Part shown: piece by piece, positions 1 through 24,364 of the stretch
How the letters are laid out: every line of letters begins with the position of its first letter
Numbering within the stretch: the stretch's first letter is position 1
Source of the DNA: Erpobdella octoculata
Lineage: Eukaryota; Annelida; Clitellata; Hirudinida; Erpobdellidae
Length of the DNA stretch: 64,000 bases
Assembly (NCBI GenBank): GCA_963978895.1
Contig: OZ022241.1
Location: forward strand, 2,969,496-3,033,495
Direction of reading: 5' to 3'
Program-made: the position numbers and the translations under genes
The notes under the pieces: generated by a model
What the model was told of the DNA's origin: nothing
The model's input: only the letters and a program-made list of their open reading frames with translations
Database searches by the model: none

Positions 1-96
1 CTTATTATAAATTATTATTGAAGAAAAACAATAATTTTTCCTATTTTTCAAAATATTATTTATCAATGTTTATTTTAAAAATAAGACAACTGAAAC

Positions 97-375
97 CTCT
101 TTTGATATGGCATCTATTTCGTCTGGAATGACGGATATCTTTCTCACTTTGACGCCCAGTTGAAAAAGTCTCCGGGTCAAAAACTGTGAATTGGTGTCGG
201 GCGTTTGACCCTTGAGAATTTCATCGCCTATAACAATTATACCGGCTGTATAACACGCAAATGAATTCTTCACCCCATTCGAAAGGTGTTCAATTTGAGC
301 CATCAATCCGCAGCAAGAAAGCGATTTGCGGTAAGAAACTATATTCGTAAACAAACTACACCGCCTGCTAAGCAT
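97..375 (-). CDS. FLAD1: FAD synthase (FLAD1-like), first coding exon, partial
   Basis: The translated exon contains [20 protein letters not shown] followed by [13 protein letters not shown] and SVIPDE, the start of the MoCF-biosynthesis-like domain found at the N-terminus of animal FAD synthase. The enzyme makes FAD from FMN and ATP; this N-terminal domain carries the FAD-hydrolase side activity. The exon probably ends at 97 with donor GTTTCA just after the codons for ISKE, so the rest of the gene lies beyond the left edge. Two starts are possible: ATG at 375 and ATG at 303. The extra 24 residues from the first are rich in Arg, Ser and Leu with no acids, like a mitochondrial targeting peptide, and mammalian FLAD1 has a mitochondrial isoform. 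Recognition of the family is solid; the start and targeting are inference. Confidence 0.8.
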
Positions 376-885
376 GTTCCAGCATTGTGTGTAATTTTCG
401 TTTAAAAGTAGTCAAGCATATTGACTTTGCCGGAATGACGTTAATTAAACTAGCAAAAAAGCCAATCTAAGAAATAAATTAAATAAATATAATATAAATA
501 ACCCAGTTCAACCACCTTCCAAAAGGTCATAAATATTTGTGGAAGTGCCACTGTACCGCCATGTCGCTTCGTGACCGCGGCAAGTTTGATTTCTGCCAGG
601 AAGATGCTGTACCAAGACACTTCCGAGAAGATGCCTTCAAAGAACTTATATTTGTGTCAACGTTCAATATTTCAACCGCTATATTTTAGTCTTAATTTAG
701 CATTGCATAGGTCTGAAGACTTTTAACAGTTATCACTTGCTATTCCGAATCGGATCATAAACGTGCAATAAATCGGAACCAGGAATTCTTGATGGGGAGA
801 TGCAGGTACATTATTCTTAATTTTTGTTTAAGGCTTTTGTATTCTGTCCTTTCTAACTACGTAGCCATCCAAATTTCCCTAGGGG
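376..885. other. Upstream region of FLAD1-like gene
   Basis: AT-rich DNA between the FLAD1-like exon and the first transposon. It contains the short GC-richer ORF at 561-689 annotated separately; nothing else recognised. Confidence 0.4.
561..689 (+). CDS. Possible small ORF or first exon, head-to-head with FLAD1
   Basis: A 42-codon frame starts with ATG in a good context (ccgccATGt) and ends at TAG 687-689. The first 30 codons are clearly richer in GC than the surroundings and encode a charged peptide beginning MSLRDRGKFDFCQEDAVPRH. It points away from the FLAD1-like gene, so the two could share a promoter. I do not recognise the protein. The last ten codons are AT-rich, and a donor such as TTT|GTGTCA may end an exon before the stop. 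It could be chance. Confidence 0.25.
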   Translation: MSLRDRGKFDFCQEDAVPRHFREDAFKELIFVSTFNISTAIF

Positions 886-1897
886 CAGAGGCGTGGATTC
901 GGCAAAATGTTGAGGGGGGCGAAGATTTTTTAACTGAAACCCAGAGAATCTTCAAATAAAAAATGACCATCCCAATATACATTTGTATGTTGTATGTTCA
1001 TGTAAATCATCCTATTAGTTAAAAAAAAAACAGTTTAAAAAGTTAACTTTTATTTGATATTGAATGCAGACAAAAAGCGTTTAAATTATGAGTGTAACAA
1101 AGGGTATCGACGTTCTTCCATTTTTACAAAATTGTCCACTGAATCAATGGATATTAATCAACAAGTATGATAAATATTGCTTTCATCAACACTAATCTAA
1201 ATCTCAATCGTGTGTGAGCTAATAAAAATAATTTAAATGAATTAGAAAAATCTTGGTGAGAGGGCTCAAGCAACCGGGTAGAATAAAAATATGGTAATAG
1301 TTCTTCAAGCTAGAACAGATACACAAGTCTAAATTTCATACGATTTCGATCGGATGGACCAAAAGCAATCAATCCATTAAATTTCTATAGCGCTATTTCC
1401 ATGGCGTTCAATAGCGCTCGGACACGAACTTATTAAACAGATAGGTTTTAAGCCCGACGGAAAACAGTGAGAAAAGTAGATTAAGTAACTGAAGTATGAA
1501 GAGAGTTTCAGAGAAAGGGACCAGAGTAGGAAAAAGAGTGTTTAGCAAAAGAATGCTTAACAGAAAAGAAGAGTGGAGAAAAGCAATTTTTTATTTTAAA
1601 CATTAGTAAGCAAATTTTAAAAATCATCCTATATCTAAGTGGAAGCCAGAGAAGAAAAAAAAGAGATGGAAAGACATGAGAAAAGTAAGAGGTGCGAGAA
1701 ACTAAGCATTAATAGATTGAAAAATATTAGCAGTAGATTATAAGTAATATAATTCAAGAAGTATGATAAATACTGTTTTTTTCAACTAATCTAAATACTC
1801 ATTCATGGATTAGCTAGAAATGACATTTTTTCTATTTAGTGGAAAAATCTTGAGGGGGGCCATGGCCCCCCTCAGCCCTCCCCAATCCACGCCTCTG
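886..1897. mobile_element. Non-autonomous hAT-type element with 8-bp target duplication
   Basis: Both ends carry the inverted terminus CAGAGGCGTGGATT, at 886 and ending at 1897, followed by related GAGGGGGGC tracts. The flanks 878-885 and 1898-1905 are the identical 8-mer CCTAGGGG. Short inverted repeats starting CAG plus an 8-bp duplication are the signature of the hAT superfamily. The 1012-bp interior is AT-rich with no transposase frame. This explains the high-GC patches near 890 and 1860. Confidence 0.8.
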
Positions 1898-2356
1898 CCT
1901 AGGGGGTCAATATTATTTGCACGAAGGGGCCCAACATTTTTATGTGGGGGCTCAGTATACTTGCAAGAGGGGACTCACAATTTTGAAAATTTTCAAACAA
2001 TTTCACATTTTCTTTTTTCTGAAAAACCTGATGACACGGGAGGGGTTGTCGTAGAGGTACTCTTCCCCATTCCCCAAACACGTTCACACAGTCGTACGTA
2101 ATTTTCCACTTTCAAAACTTTTATTTTAAAATTTCCGTTAAGAGGAACGACCTTGATGTTTTATTGTTTTTAACTTCAGTTAAACATCACAATATCAGAA
2201 TTGGCCCGATCATTCAGTCACGCAATGCTCGTAACCAAATCATAAAGTTACAAGTTTACGAGTATTTAATAACATGCATGAAAATAACAATATATACAGT
2301 GATTATACAAATTTTCAAATTTCATCAAAGTCGTTAATCGTCATCAAATCATGCTG

Positions 2357-2880
2357 CAAAGGTGGACATGGGTTCATTTTTGGCGACCCAACCCAACCCA
2401 ACCCAACCCAATCCAACCCAATCCAAGCCAAGCCAACCCAACCCAACCCAACCCAACCCAACCCAACCCAACCCAACCCAACCCAACCCAACCCAACCCA
2501 ACCCAACCCAACCCAACCCAACCCAACCCAACCCAACCCAACCCAACCCAACCCAACCCAACCCAACCCAACCCAACCCAACCCAACCCAACCCAACCCA
2601 ACCCAACCCAACCCAACCCAACCCAACCCAACCCAACCCAACCCAATCCAACCCAATCCAACCCAATCCAACCCAACCCAACCCAACCCAACCCAACCCA
2701 ACCCAACCCAACCCAACCCAACCCAGCCCAACCCACAGTTAACATTTGTTTTTGTTAACCAAAAAATTTGTTTTCAATTTTTTTAAACCCAACCCAACCT
2801 ACGCCAGAGTAAAAAATGTGGACCCAACCCGACCCGACCTAATCCAACCCATGGGTCAATCCAACCCGTGTCCAGCTCTG
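2357..2880. mobile_element. hAT-like MITE carrying an expanded ACCCA array
   Basis: The left end CAAAGGTGGACATGGGT and the right end, read on the minus strand as CAGAGCTGGACACGGGTTGG, are imperfect inverted repeats. The element is a copy of the better preserved one at 14144-14337: both share the words after the left end and a stretch beginning CCCACAGTTAA. The flanks TCATGCTG and GTATGCTA match at five of eight positions, so the target duplication is decayed or misplaced. The interior is mostly the pentamer array at 2385-2735. Confidence 0.6.
2385..2735. repeat. (ACCCA)n pentanucleotide array, about 350 bp
   Basis: Near-perfect pentamer repeats with a few ATCCA and AGCCA variants clustered at the ends. 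It opens long frames in all directions (PNPTQ-type and GLGWV-type), which are artefacts of the repeat. It is not the arthropod telomere repeat TTAGG. The array lies inside a hAT-like MITE whose second copy at 14.1 kb has only a few degenerate units, so it expanded after insertion. Confidence 0.9.
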
Positions 2881-2963
2881 GTATGCTATTTTACTTGTAA
2901 ATGTAAATTTATAATGCGCTTTTTTTAAAAAGTCACAAAAGCGCGTCGCGTCAAATCATAAAT

Positions 2964-4355
2964 TTAAGAATAAAGTTCTGTCTTGAGCAGCTTCCTGAAA
3001 CCGCCGAGGTCCAAAGCTGGATTCCTCAGGTCAGCAGATAGGCTGTTCCAAACAACTGGACCAGCAGTGGAGAATCCGCGCCTGCCGAGAGTCGTTGTCT
3101 TTGACGATGGAACGAACAAGTCGCCAGCAGCCGCCGATCGAAGGTGGGACCGACCAGCAAGCGTTGAGATCGGTACACACAATTGCTGCAGGTAGACCGG
3201 AGCCGTGTGGTGGAGGCACTTGTATACCATCAGACCCAACTTGAACTGAATTCTCTGCGGGAAAGGAAGCCAGTGAAGTTGCGTCCGCATGAGATCTGAT
3301 ACGGGAGACCAGCCGGGCAGCTGAAGAACAAGACGAGCGGCTGCTCGGAGAATGGATTGGAGCCTATTGATTTGAAACTGTCTAAGTCCGGCCATGACAC
3401 CATTACAGTAATCAAGCCGGCTGTGCACGAGTGCTCTAATGAGTGAATGGGCGGAGTCCATGGTGAGGCTACGGCGGACGACGCGCAGTTGACGGAGATG
3501 ATAGAAGCATGAACGAGTAAGATGAGAGATGTGTGCCTCCATAGACAAGCTACTGTCGACCATCACGCCAAGATTACGAACATAAGTGGAGGGCCTGACT
3601 GAGACACCAGCGATGACCAGATCCCCCCTCGGACAGAAGCTGAGTCGACCAGGCGAGCCCAACCAGATCACTTCGGTCTTAGAAGGATTGAGTTGCAAGC
3701 GATTGCTTGCCATCCAAGTGCCAATCTCGCTGATACATGCAGACATCCTAGGGACCAGATCGGAACACGACGCTGGCGGGGAGTGATCGTAAATCTGCAG
3801 GTCGTCAGCATAAGAATGGACAGAGAACCGATGTTTCGTGGCAATATGTAGGACGTCCGCGGAATAGAGAAGAAACAACAACGGGCCCAGAACGGACCCC
3901 TGCGGGACGCCACACAGGACAGAGGTAGGCGTGGACAAAACACCTCCAGAGCGGATGCAGTGGGACCGATCAGTCAAATAGGAACGAAACCATTCGAGGA
4001 CGACGTCTCCGAAACCATACGAGAAATGGAGCCTGTTGACCAAAATTTGATGGTCAACAGTGTCGAAAGCAGCGGAGAGGTCCAGAAGTCCCAGTAGCGT
4101 GATCCGACCCGAATCAGCCGCAGCGTAAATATCAGACAGTACCTTCAGGACAGCAGTTTCAGTGGAGTGCTGATTTCTGTACGCCGACTGAAACATCGGG
4201 AGAAGGTTGTTTTCACGGAGGTAGATGTTTATCTGGGCGGCTACGCATCGTTCCAGTAGTTTTGACAGATAGGACAGATTCGAGATTGGGCGGTAGTTAC
4301 CGGTGTTGAGCGGATCTAGATTCGGCTTCTTCAGGATCGGTGTGATGACAGCATT
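2964..4355 (-). pseudogene. LINE ORF2, reverse transcriptase part (frameshifted from the endonuclease)
   Basis: This frame opens upstream of 4196 and carries AVITPILKKPNLDP (about 4352-4310), NYRPISNL, FQSAYR, DLSAAFDTVDH, GVPQGSVLGPLLFLLY, the catalytic SYADDLQIY and NPSKTE, which are reverse transcriptase blocks in order. The C-terminal RNA-binding region follows (HWLPFPQRIQFKLGLMVYKC). The join with the endonuclease frame needs a one-base shift within 4353-4365, near the run AAAAT on the minus strand. Only this lesion separates the copy from an intact ORF2. Confidence 0.8.
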
Positions 4356-6118
4356 TTCTGGGCAGGAGGAAACTGTCCCTGCTCTAGCGATGAATTTACC
4401 AGGAATGTCACAAACGGTGCCAGTTCACTAGAGTATTGCTTGATCATCCATGTCGGTATTGGGTCCAGGGAACAATTTTTGTTTGGTGAAGATTTGATGA
4501 GCCGGGTAATGTCGTCGACACTCACAGGTTTAAACCTCAGCAGGTCGCAGGAACAACAGCCGGGGTCGAATCGTGGACTGGAAGCATGTGACGTAGACTG
4601 GCGGATGTCTCTTATCTTATCATTGAACGCTCTCGAGAAATCATTGGCTGTAAGATCTTTTGGCGAAATCGGGTTGCTCCGAACCCGACCGAGCACCCCA
4701 GATAATGTCCGCCATAATCTCCCAGGACTCCCTCGGCTGTCGTCAATCTTCATCTTCCAGTAGAGATTTTGTTTCTGTCTGTAAAGGTCATGAGACGTTC
4801 GCACGTGGTTGATCCATGAAGTGCGATCGATGGGATCTTGTGTTCGTCTATAACGTCTTTCTAACTTTCTCGATCTTCGTTTTAAGGCAGCGCATTCAGA
4901 GTCGAACCATGGGGTGAGGGGCCGGTCGCGCAACCTGGCAACACGAGGCGGGGCATGTTTGTGAAGAAGTGATGACAAGGTTGTGTCGAAGGTCTCAAGA
5001 ACCTGACTGATTGACATCGTCTCATAGACCGCCGGATTACACAGAGAACTTCCCTGTAAATCAGAACGGAATTGCTCTGGGTCGAAACTTCTCCAAGCCC
5101 GGGTGTTGACGTCGATAAGCAGCGGGGGAGGATGACGGACCGGGATCCGGAAACGCACAAGCGAGTGATCTGACACCTGTGGTAGATCAACGATGATAGA
5201 TGGAGGGGGAAGATCTGATCGGGTAATGACCAAGTCCAGAGTGTTACCATGCGTATGCGTAGGGCCGACGACAGACTGAATAAATCCAAATGAACGTATG
5301 AGGCTGAGAAAACGGATGGAGTGGGGGTCATTAGAGATGTTGACCCTGACGTTAAGATCGCCGGTAATAATGATTTGGAGGTTGTAAGTTGCCAGGGTTT
5401 CCAATATGCTCTCAAGCTCCGTGAAGAACAAATCACTCACGGGATTGCCTCCAGGGCGGTATATCACCACAAAGATAAAATTCGTTTTCAAAGACGAAAA
5501 CATTATAGACGTGATCTCGAATGTAGCTGGCTTGGAACCCAGAGGGTGTGGCTTGGCAGACAACGTGTCCTTGTAAATAACCGCAATTCCTCCATATGTG
5601 CGACCCGTTTCATCAGACCCTCTGGCGGATTCGATGCAACGGTAGCCGGGCAAAGTAATCTTTTTCAGTGCAACATCTTCATAACTCTCGTGCCAGGTTT
5701 CAGTTAAGCCGAGGATTGATAACTTGTTTTCATTTATGATATTCGCAACGATAGCAGTTTTGTTTTTAATAGACCTAACATTGAGACATGCAGCGGGGAT
5801 AGATTGTCCGGCTAGACCAGAGTAAGATTCGCGTTCAGTGGTTGGTCCCAGATGACGATAGCAGCGGTCGACTCCAGAACAACTACAGTTTTTCTTGATC
5901 AAGCACTTTGACAAGTACTTGTTTCGAACGTATGATTCTGTGTTGGAGCTTTTCAGATTTTTCCCGCAACGGGAAGTCTTCTGGTAACTATCCTGTCCCC
6001 AGCGATGAACAGATTCGTCTCTCCAGCTCGTATTCTCTGCTTCATACTTTCGACTAGGAGTTTTCGTGCTTCTCTTTCTTTTGGAGTCATATCCCGATGG
6101 ATAAAAACTGCTGACCAA
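4331..6118 (-). CDS. LINE ORF2, endonuclease part (upstream of the frameshift)
   Basis: The endonuclease/exonuclease/phosphatase domain begins near residue 108 (ACLNVRSIKNK) and continues with LGLTETWH, YGGIAVIYKD, IITGDLN and the closing VSDHSLV, which are the metal-binding and catalytic motifs of APE-type endonucleases. The enzyme nicks target DNA to prime reverse transcription. After it comes a linker with TPWFDSECAALKRRSRKLER, common in CR1/L2 elements. The frame ends early at 4331 because of a frameshift; the reverse transcriptase continues in another frame. Everything before residue about 105 probably overlaps ORF1 and may not be translated. Confidence 0.8.
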   Translation of the reverse strand: MVSSFYPSGYDSKRKRSTKTPSRKYEAENTSWRDESVHRWGQDSYQKTSRCGKNLKSSNTESYVRNKYLSKCLIKKNCSCSGVDRCYRHLGPTTERESYSGLAGQSIPAACLNVRSIKNKTAIVANIINENKLSILGLTETWHESYEDVALKKITLPGYRCIESARGSDETGRTYGGIAVIYKDTLSAKPHPLGSKPATFEITSIMFSSLKTNFIFVVIYRPGGNPVSDLFFTELESILETLATYNLQIIITGDLNVRVNISNDPHSIRFLSLIRSFGFIQSVVGPTHTHGNTLDLVITRSDLPPPSIIVDLPQVSDHSLVRFRIPVRHPPPLLIDVNTRAWRSFDPEQFRSDLQGSSLCNPAVYETMSISQVLETFDTTLSSLLHKHAPPRVARLRDRPLTPWFDSECAALKRRSRKLERRYRRTQDPIDRTSWINHVRTSHDLYRQKQNLYWKMKIDDSRGSPGRLWRTLSGVLGRVRSNPISPKDLTANDFSRAFNDKIRDIRQSTSHASSPRFDPGCCSCDLLRFKPVSVDDITRLIKSSPNKNCSLDPIPTWMIKQYSSELAPFVTFLVNSSLEQGQFPPAQKMLSSHRS

Positions 6119-6948
6119 CCTCCTTCCTTCATCACCCTCAAGTTTTTTGCCGACTTGAGAAGATTCGACTGTTGATTTTCGTTTTTCAATACCAGTTTCA
6201 ACGGTCTTGGTCGAGCAGGTTCACTCTCTCCTTCGATTCTTTTCCCAAGTCTAATTAAGTTAACAATTTCGACATCATCACAAGAGATTAACTTCAGCAA
6301 TTCCTCGATCTTCGATTTGTCGTCCGATTTGCGCTTATCAGGTGTAGACGAACTCGACTCGCCCAGCCCATAGACAACAACAGAGGTCCTTCTCCTGAGC
6401 TTGTCGGCTTCCTCATCTTTGTCATCCTGTGTCTTTGCGTCGAGAGCTTTTTTAAGGCAAAGCTGTAGGCCTGATGCCTGCTCACCCTTCTCAGTCAGAA
6501 CAGAATGGTGTATTTTCTTGACGCCTTCTGATAATTCGTCAACCCTTTCTTTGAAAAGATCGGACCACTTTTTTGTTGCTGTATCAACCTTATTTGAGAG
6601 AGGTTCAAGATCAACATCTGCAATTTTCTTTGTCAAACCCCTAACTTCTTCGAGGACCTCGTTAAGTTTTTTCCTATTGAGGGCAAGTTCTTTTTTCTCG
6701 TCTGCAAGTCTCTCCTCCCTTTTTCCGGAGTCTTTCTTTATGGTATCTCTGATTTCCTTGATATCCTGAGCAATCACCTCCAACCCTTTTGAACCGTCTT
6801 CGCTGCTTGTGTGAAGTCTTCCTAGCAGACTATTCATTGCCTCTGTGTTGCACCTGGCACACTTATCGCACAGGCTCAGTCCCAATTTCTGAAAGACGTC
6901 GGAAGCCTCCTGTTTAGACTCCTTGCGAGTTTTAACCACATCGGCCAT
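5953..6948 (-). CDS. LINE ORF1 protein (nucleic-acid binding, coiled coil)
   Basis: 331 codons. Residues about 1-45 hold a Cys pair motif (CDKCARC). Residues about 55-150 are a charged Lys/Glu/Leu segment likely to form a coiled coil. From about 185 comes RRRTSVVVYGLGE, typical of the RNA-recognition-like domain of LINE ORF1 proteins, then a basic C-terminus. These proteins coat the element RNA and act as chaperones in the ribonucleoprotein particle. The frame overlaps the 5' part of ORF2 by about 166 nt. The start at 6948 is the first ATG of the frame. Confidence 0.75.
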   Translation of the reverse strand: MADVVKTRKESKQEASDVFQKLGLSLCDKCARCNTEAMNSLLGRLHTSSEDGSKGLEVIAQDIKEIRDTIKKDSGKREERLADEKKELALNRKKLNEVLEEVRGLTKKIADVDLEPLSNKVDTATKKWSDLFKERVDELSEGVKKIHHSVLTEKGEQASGLQLCLKKALDAKTQDDKDEEADKLRRRTSVVVYGLGESSSSTPDKRKSDDKSKIEELLKLISCDDVEIVNLIRLGKRIEGESEPARPRPLKLVLKNENQQSNLLKSAKNLRVMKEGGWSAVFIHRDMTPKEREARKLLVESMKQRIRAGETNLFIAGDRIVTRRLPVAGKI

Positions 6949-6990
6949 GCTGGGCGATAATTCAAACCACTATCAACCGACGGAAAAAAC

Positions 6991-8967
6991 GTGAAAAAGT
7001 TGTTTACGCGTTGAAAAAACCGACGGTATTGAAGTAAAACAGGCACGCAAGTCGACCCGCACCGAAAACCAAATAGTTCAGACTAATATTTAAGAGAAAA
7101 TCGATGATAACATGCGCCGAAATATAGCCGGCCGTACGTAAACCGTAGCATAGACATTGTTTATGACATTTTTCTCTAAATTGTACAGATTGAATAAATA
7201 CAGATCTTAAGTTTGCTGATAATTTAAAAAAAATACGATGAATCAATTAGTAGTATCATATTAGATATAACTATTAGATATAACTATGTTTGGAAGTGTT
7301 ACTCAACTGCCATAGTCTGTGGGTTTACTTGCACAGATACGTTATTTTTTGCAGTGGATCTGATCATGCCTTTATGATGTTACACCATGGTTGTAAAAAA
7401 AAGAAAACAAATAAATATCAATCTTATATAGTGGTTTCGCCTTCATTAGACATTTTTTATTTTCATTATTCAGAAGTCAGTAATTGGGATCGGCCTGGCA
7501 TTGAAGTACTAAATCGTTAATTCATTGATTTGATGAATATTCAATATTTTACTTCCTGGCTCATAGCTAAGGCACGCAGCAGCTGCTATGGCGTGACGTA
7601 CAATCCAATTCAATCAAATGAACTCGCTGCAGGTACAACCCAAAACTGTCAAAGCTTTGCAAATATTTTTGAGACTAGAGTTTGTCATAAAATTGAAATT
7701 ATCAATAAAAAGAAATCGGAAAAAACTGTTTATGTCATACAAGGTTTCATCGGTGGTTTCTTTTTTCCGTATTGACCCCGCATGGCCATGGGTAGAAAAG
7801 GAAGCAGACATCACCTGGATTTAGATTCATTTTAGATTTTGCAGTACCTTTTATATTTGTTGCTAGCATGCACGCCTGAAAATTCATATCTTTTTTTATA
7901 GTTTTTTTTATAATTTACCTATAATCTTGCAGCCTCTCTGTTTTAATCTGCCAATACTGATTCGCAGCGAAGCTGCTTGCAAGTTTGATGATGAGTATGA
8001 ACCACAAGCTAAATTACCACAGTTTGTTTTGATGAAGAAAATGAAAGTTGTTTACCGGTTTAAAACAAATAAATCCATTTTGGGCCAAAGTCACCCGCAA
8101 GGGCAAAGAACGTGACCTAAACGTTCATTTAAATGACGCTAGCGCTTCTAGTGAATAATTTTGAATGCGTTACAAAATAAATATTGAAATTATTTGAAAT
8201 AATGATTAAATCGCTTTGAAAACTCCTGAACAATGTTTTGGCGGGTGGCTAAAATCTATGCTGAAAGTTTCAAAGTTCAGATTTGTCTGAAAGTTGGTGA
8301 GAAATCAATTCAAAAATTTTGACGACAGACAGAGAAGTCAAGTTAAATAAAAGTGCTTAAAAAGACAATTCAAAATTAGTTAGCATTGGTTTGAAACGTT
8401 TCATAAAGTAAAAATAGTAAGAAACGTGTATTATTTAGTGACCTGAGAAAATTGCAAGCCCGATGAAATAGAAAAGAAGCTGAATTAAAAGCTTTAGTTC
8501 CGAGGTAATATTCTTTGATGGCCTAATGAGAAAACTTTACTAAATTAATGTTAAGAAAATATTGCATTTAGGAATTTTGATGATAACTGCCTACTTCTCA
8601 ATTTGGAGCGTTTACTAGCATATTCATAACGGCTTAATATAGAAAAAAACCGCTTAGAGCTGTATTCTGAAGTTTGGTGCACTTTGGACAATCTATCTAA
8701 GCCACTCAACGATAACATATTTTGTTAAAAACCTGCCAATACACTTTCTTTGTTAAATTGAAAGCTGTGTAATTTAAGTCAGTCGTAAGCTGACGAATAT
8801 TCCTTAACGATTTTTTTATTTAATTAAACTATTTAAAAAACCAACAAAGTTTGTTGATTAGATCTACTATTCACGGAAAGCCGTTACTAATATTATTTTT
8901 TTTAAAAAAGAACCATTAGTTTATTAAAGTTAAAAACAACTTGGTGACAATTAAATTTCCTGTAAAA
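6991..8967. other. Intergenic region before chitin synthase
   Basis: About 2 kb of AT-rich DNA with no convincing gene. A short dispersed repeat lies at 8221-8345 (annotated separately). The 62-codon frame at 7927-8115 has no recognisable features. The last few hundred bases should hold the chitin synthase promoter and 5' UTR, but I see no clear core promoter element. Confidence 0.4.
8221..8345 (+). repeat. Dispersed SINE/LINE-tail-like repeat
   Basis: It contains CTATGCTGAAAGTTTC, then a TTGGTGAGAAAT stretch, GACAGACAGAGA and AAATAAAAG. The same order of words occurs at 27040-27255, 45005-45258 and, inverted, at 51345-51600. The pattern resembles the 3' ends of RTE-like LINEs or SINEs derived from them. 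Confidence 0.45.
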
Positions 8968-23593
<14,626 letters not shown>

Positions 23594-24364
23594 TCCGCGT
23601 AGCCGACACTGTTGACTTAAAAAAACTAATTTTGTTTTTGAGTAAACTGCATAACAGTTACAACCGGTATTATAGCATCAACAACATTTGAGTTATTGTT
23701 GTACAAATTCTGCCAAAAATTTATTAATCATTTAATTTTAAGAAAAATCAGACATTTAAATAACATGAAATTTGCTTTTTAAGATTTATTCTTAAACCGA
23801 ACATTGTGCATTTCAATATAAACATTAAAATACAATAGATTTAAATAAAGTTCATATTTAAGCAAGAATAAAATGAGTTGAGAACTATGAAAACAAGTAA
23901 GCAGTCAAAAACTAGTTTTTTTTTACAAATTTTTTATATTTCAGGATTTGCCGGTTTTTATTTATTGTAAATTTTGCTTTTAAGACGTCTTTTTTTTAAT
24001 GTTATTTGCAAACATTTATTTAATTTTATTTGATTAGTTTTGGTTTAGAACAAAAATAATTATTATTTTAAGTATATTTTTAAACTCTAATAGAATGCAA
24101 TGTCATGAAGAGTTATACTAAACTTCAAATTTCAGCTGGATTGGATAACTTTAAGTTAGTTGAATTTTATTTTCGAGGCTTGCAATCGTTTAAGCAAACA
24201 AACATGTAAGCAAGCAGGCAAACAAACAAGCAAGTAACCAAGCAAACGAGCAATCAAGCAAAAGCAGCGATGAAGTAAATATATGGAAATTAAAAAACGC
24301 TTCTGAGACCGTTACAAAAAATCAAGCTTGGTGTTTCAACACCGTTGATAAAAAAATTAAAATA
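23594..24364. other. Convergent 3' region between chitin synthase and channel gene A
   Basis: AT-rich 3' UTR or spacer with AATAAA at 23843. At 24186-24270 there is an imperfect run of AAGCAAAC and AAGCAAGC words. Related spacers separate the duplicated exon 19 copies from channel genes B and C. Confidence 0.5.

Larger units (their letters stand above)
2950..6990 (-). mobile_element. CR1/L2-like LINE (non-LTR retrotransposon), nearly full length
   Basis: On the minus strand the order is ORF1 (coiled coil and RNA-binding type), ORF2 with an apurinic-type endonuclease, then reverse transcriptase, the standard two-ORF LINE layout. GC content is well above the flanks over 2960-6960, which marks the insertion. 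The 5' end is near 6990 and the 3' end near 2950; I could not identify target duplications. One frameshift in ORF2 near 4353-4365 makes this copy non-autonomous as written. The reading frames are otherwise open, so the insertion is recent. Confidence 0.85.

Noticed and set aside
2385..2735. Telomeric repeat
   Set aside because: The unit is ACCCA/TGGGT, not TTAGG or TTAGGG, and it is embedded in a MITE.
2274..2786. Long PNPTQ and GLGWV frames on both strands
   Set aside because: Produced by the (ACCCA)n array; no unique sequence on either side is coding.
7927..8115. 62-codon plus-strand frame
   Set aside because: Composition matches the surroundings, with no motif, splice context or duplicate to support it.
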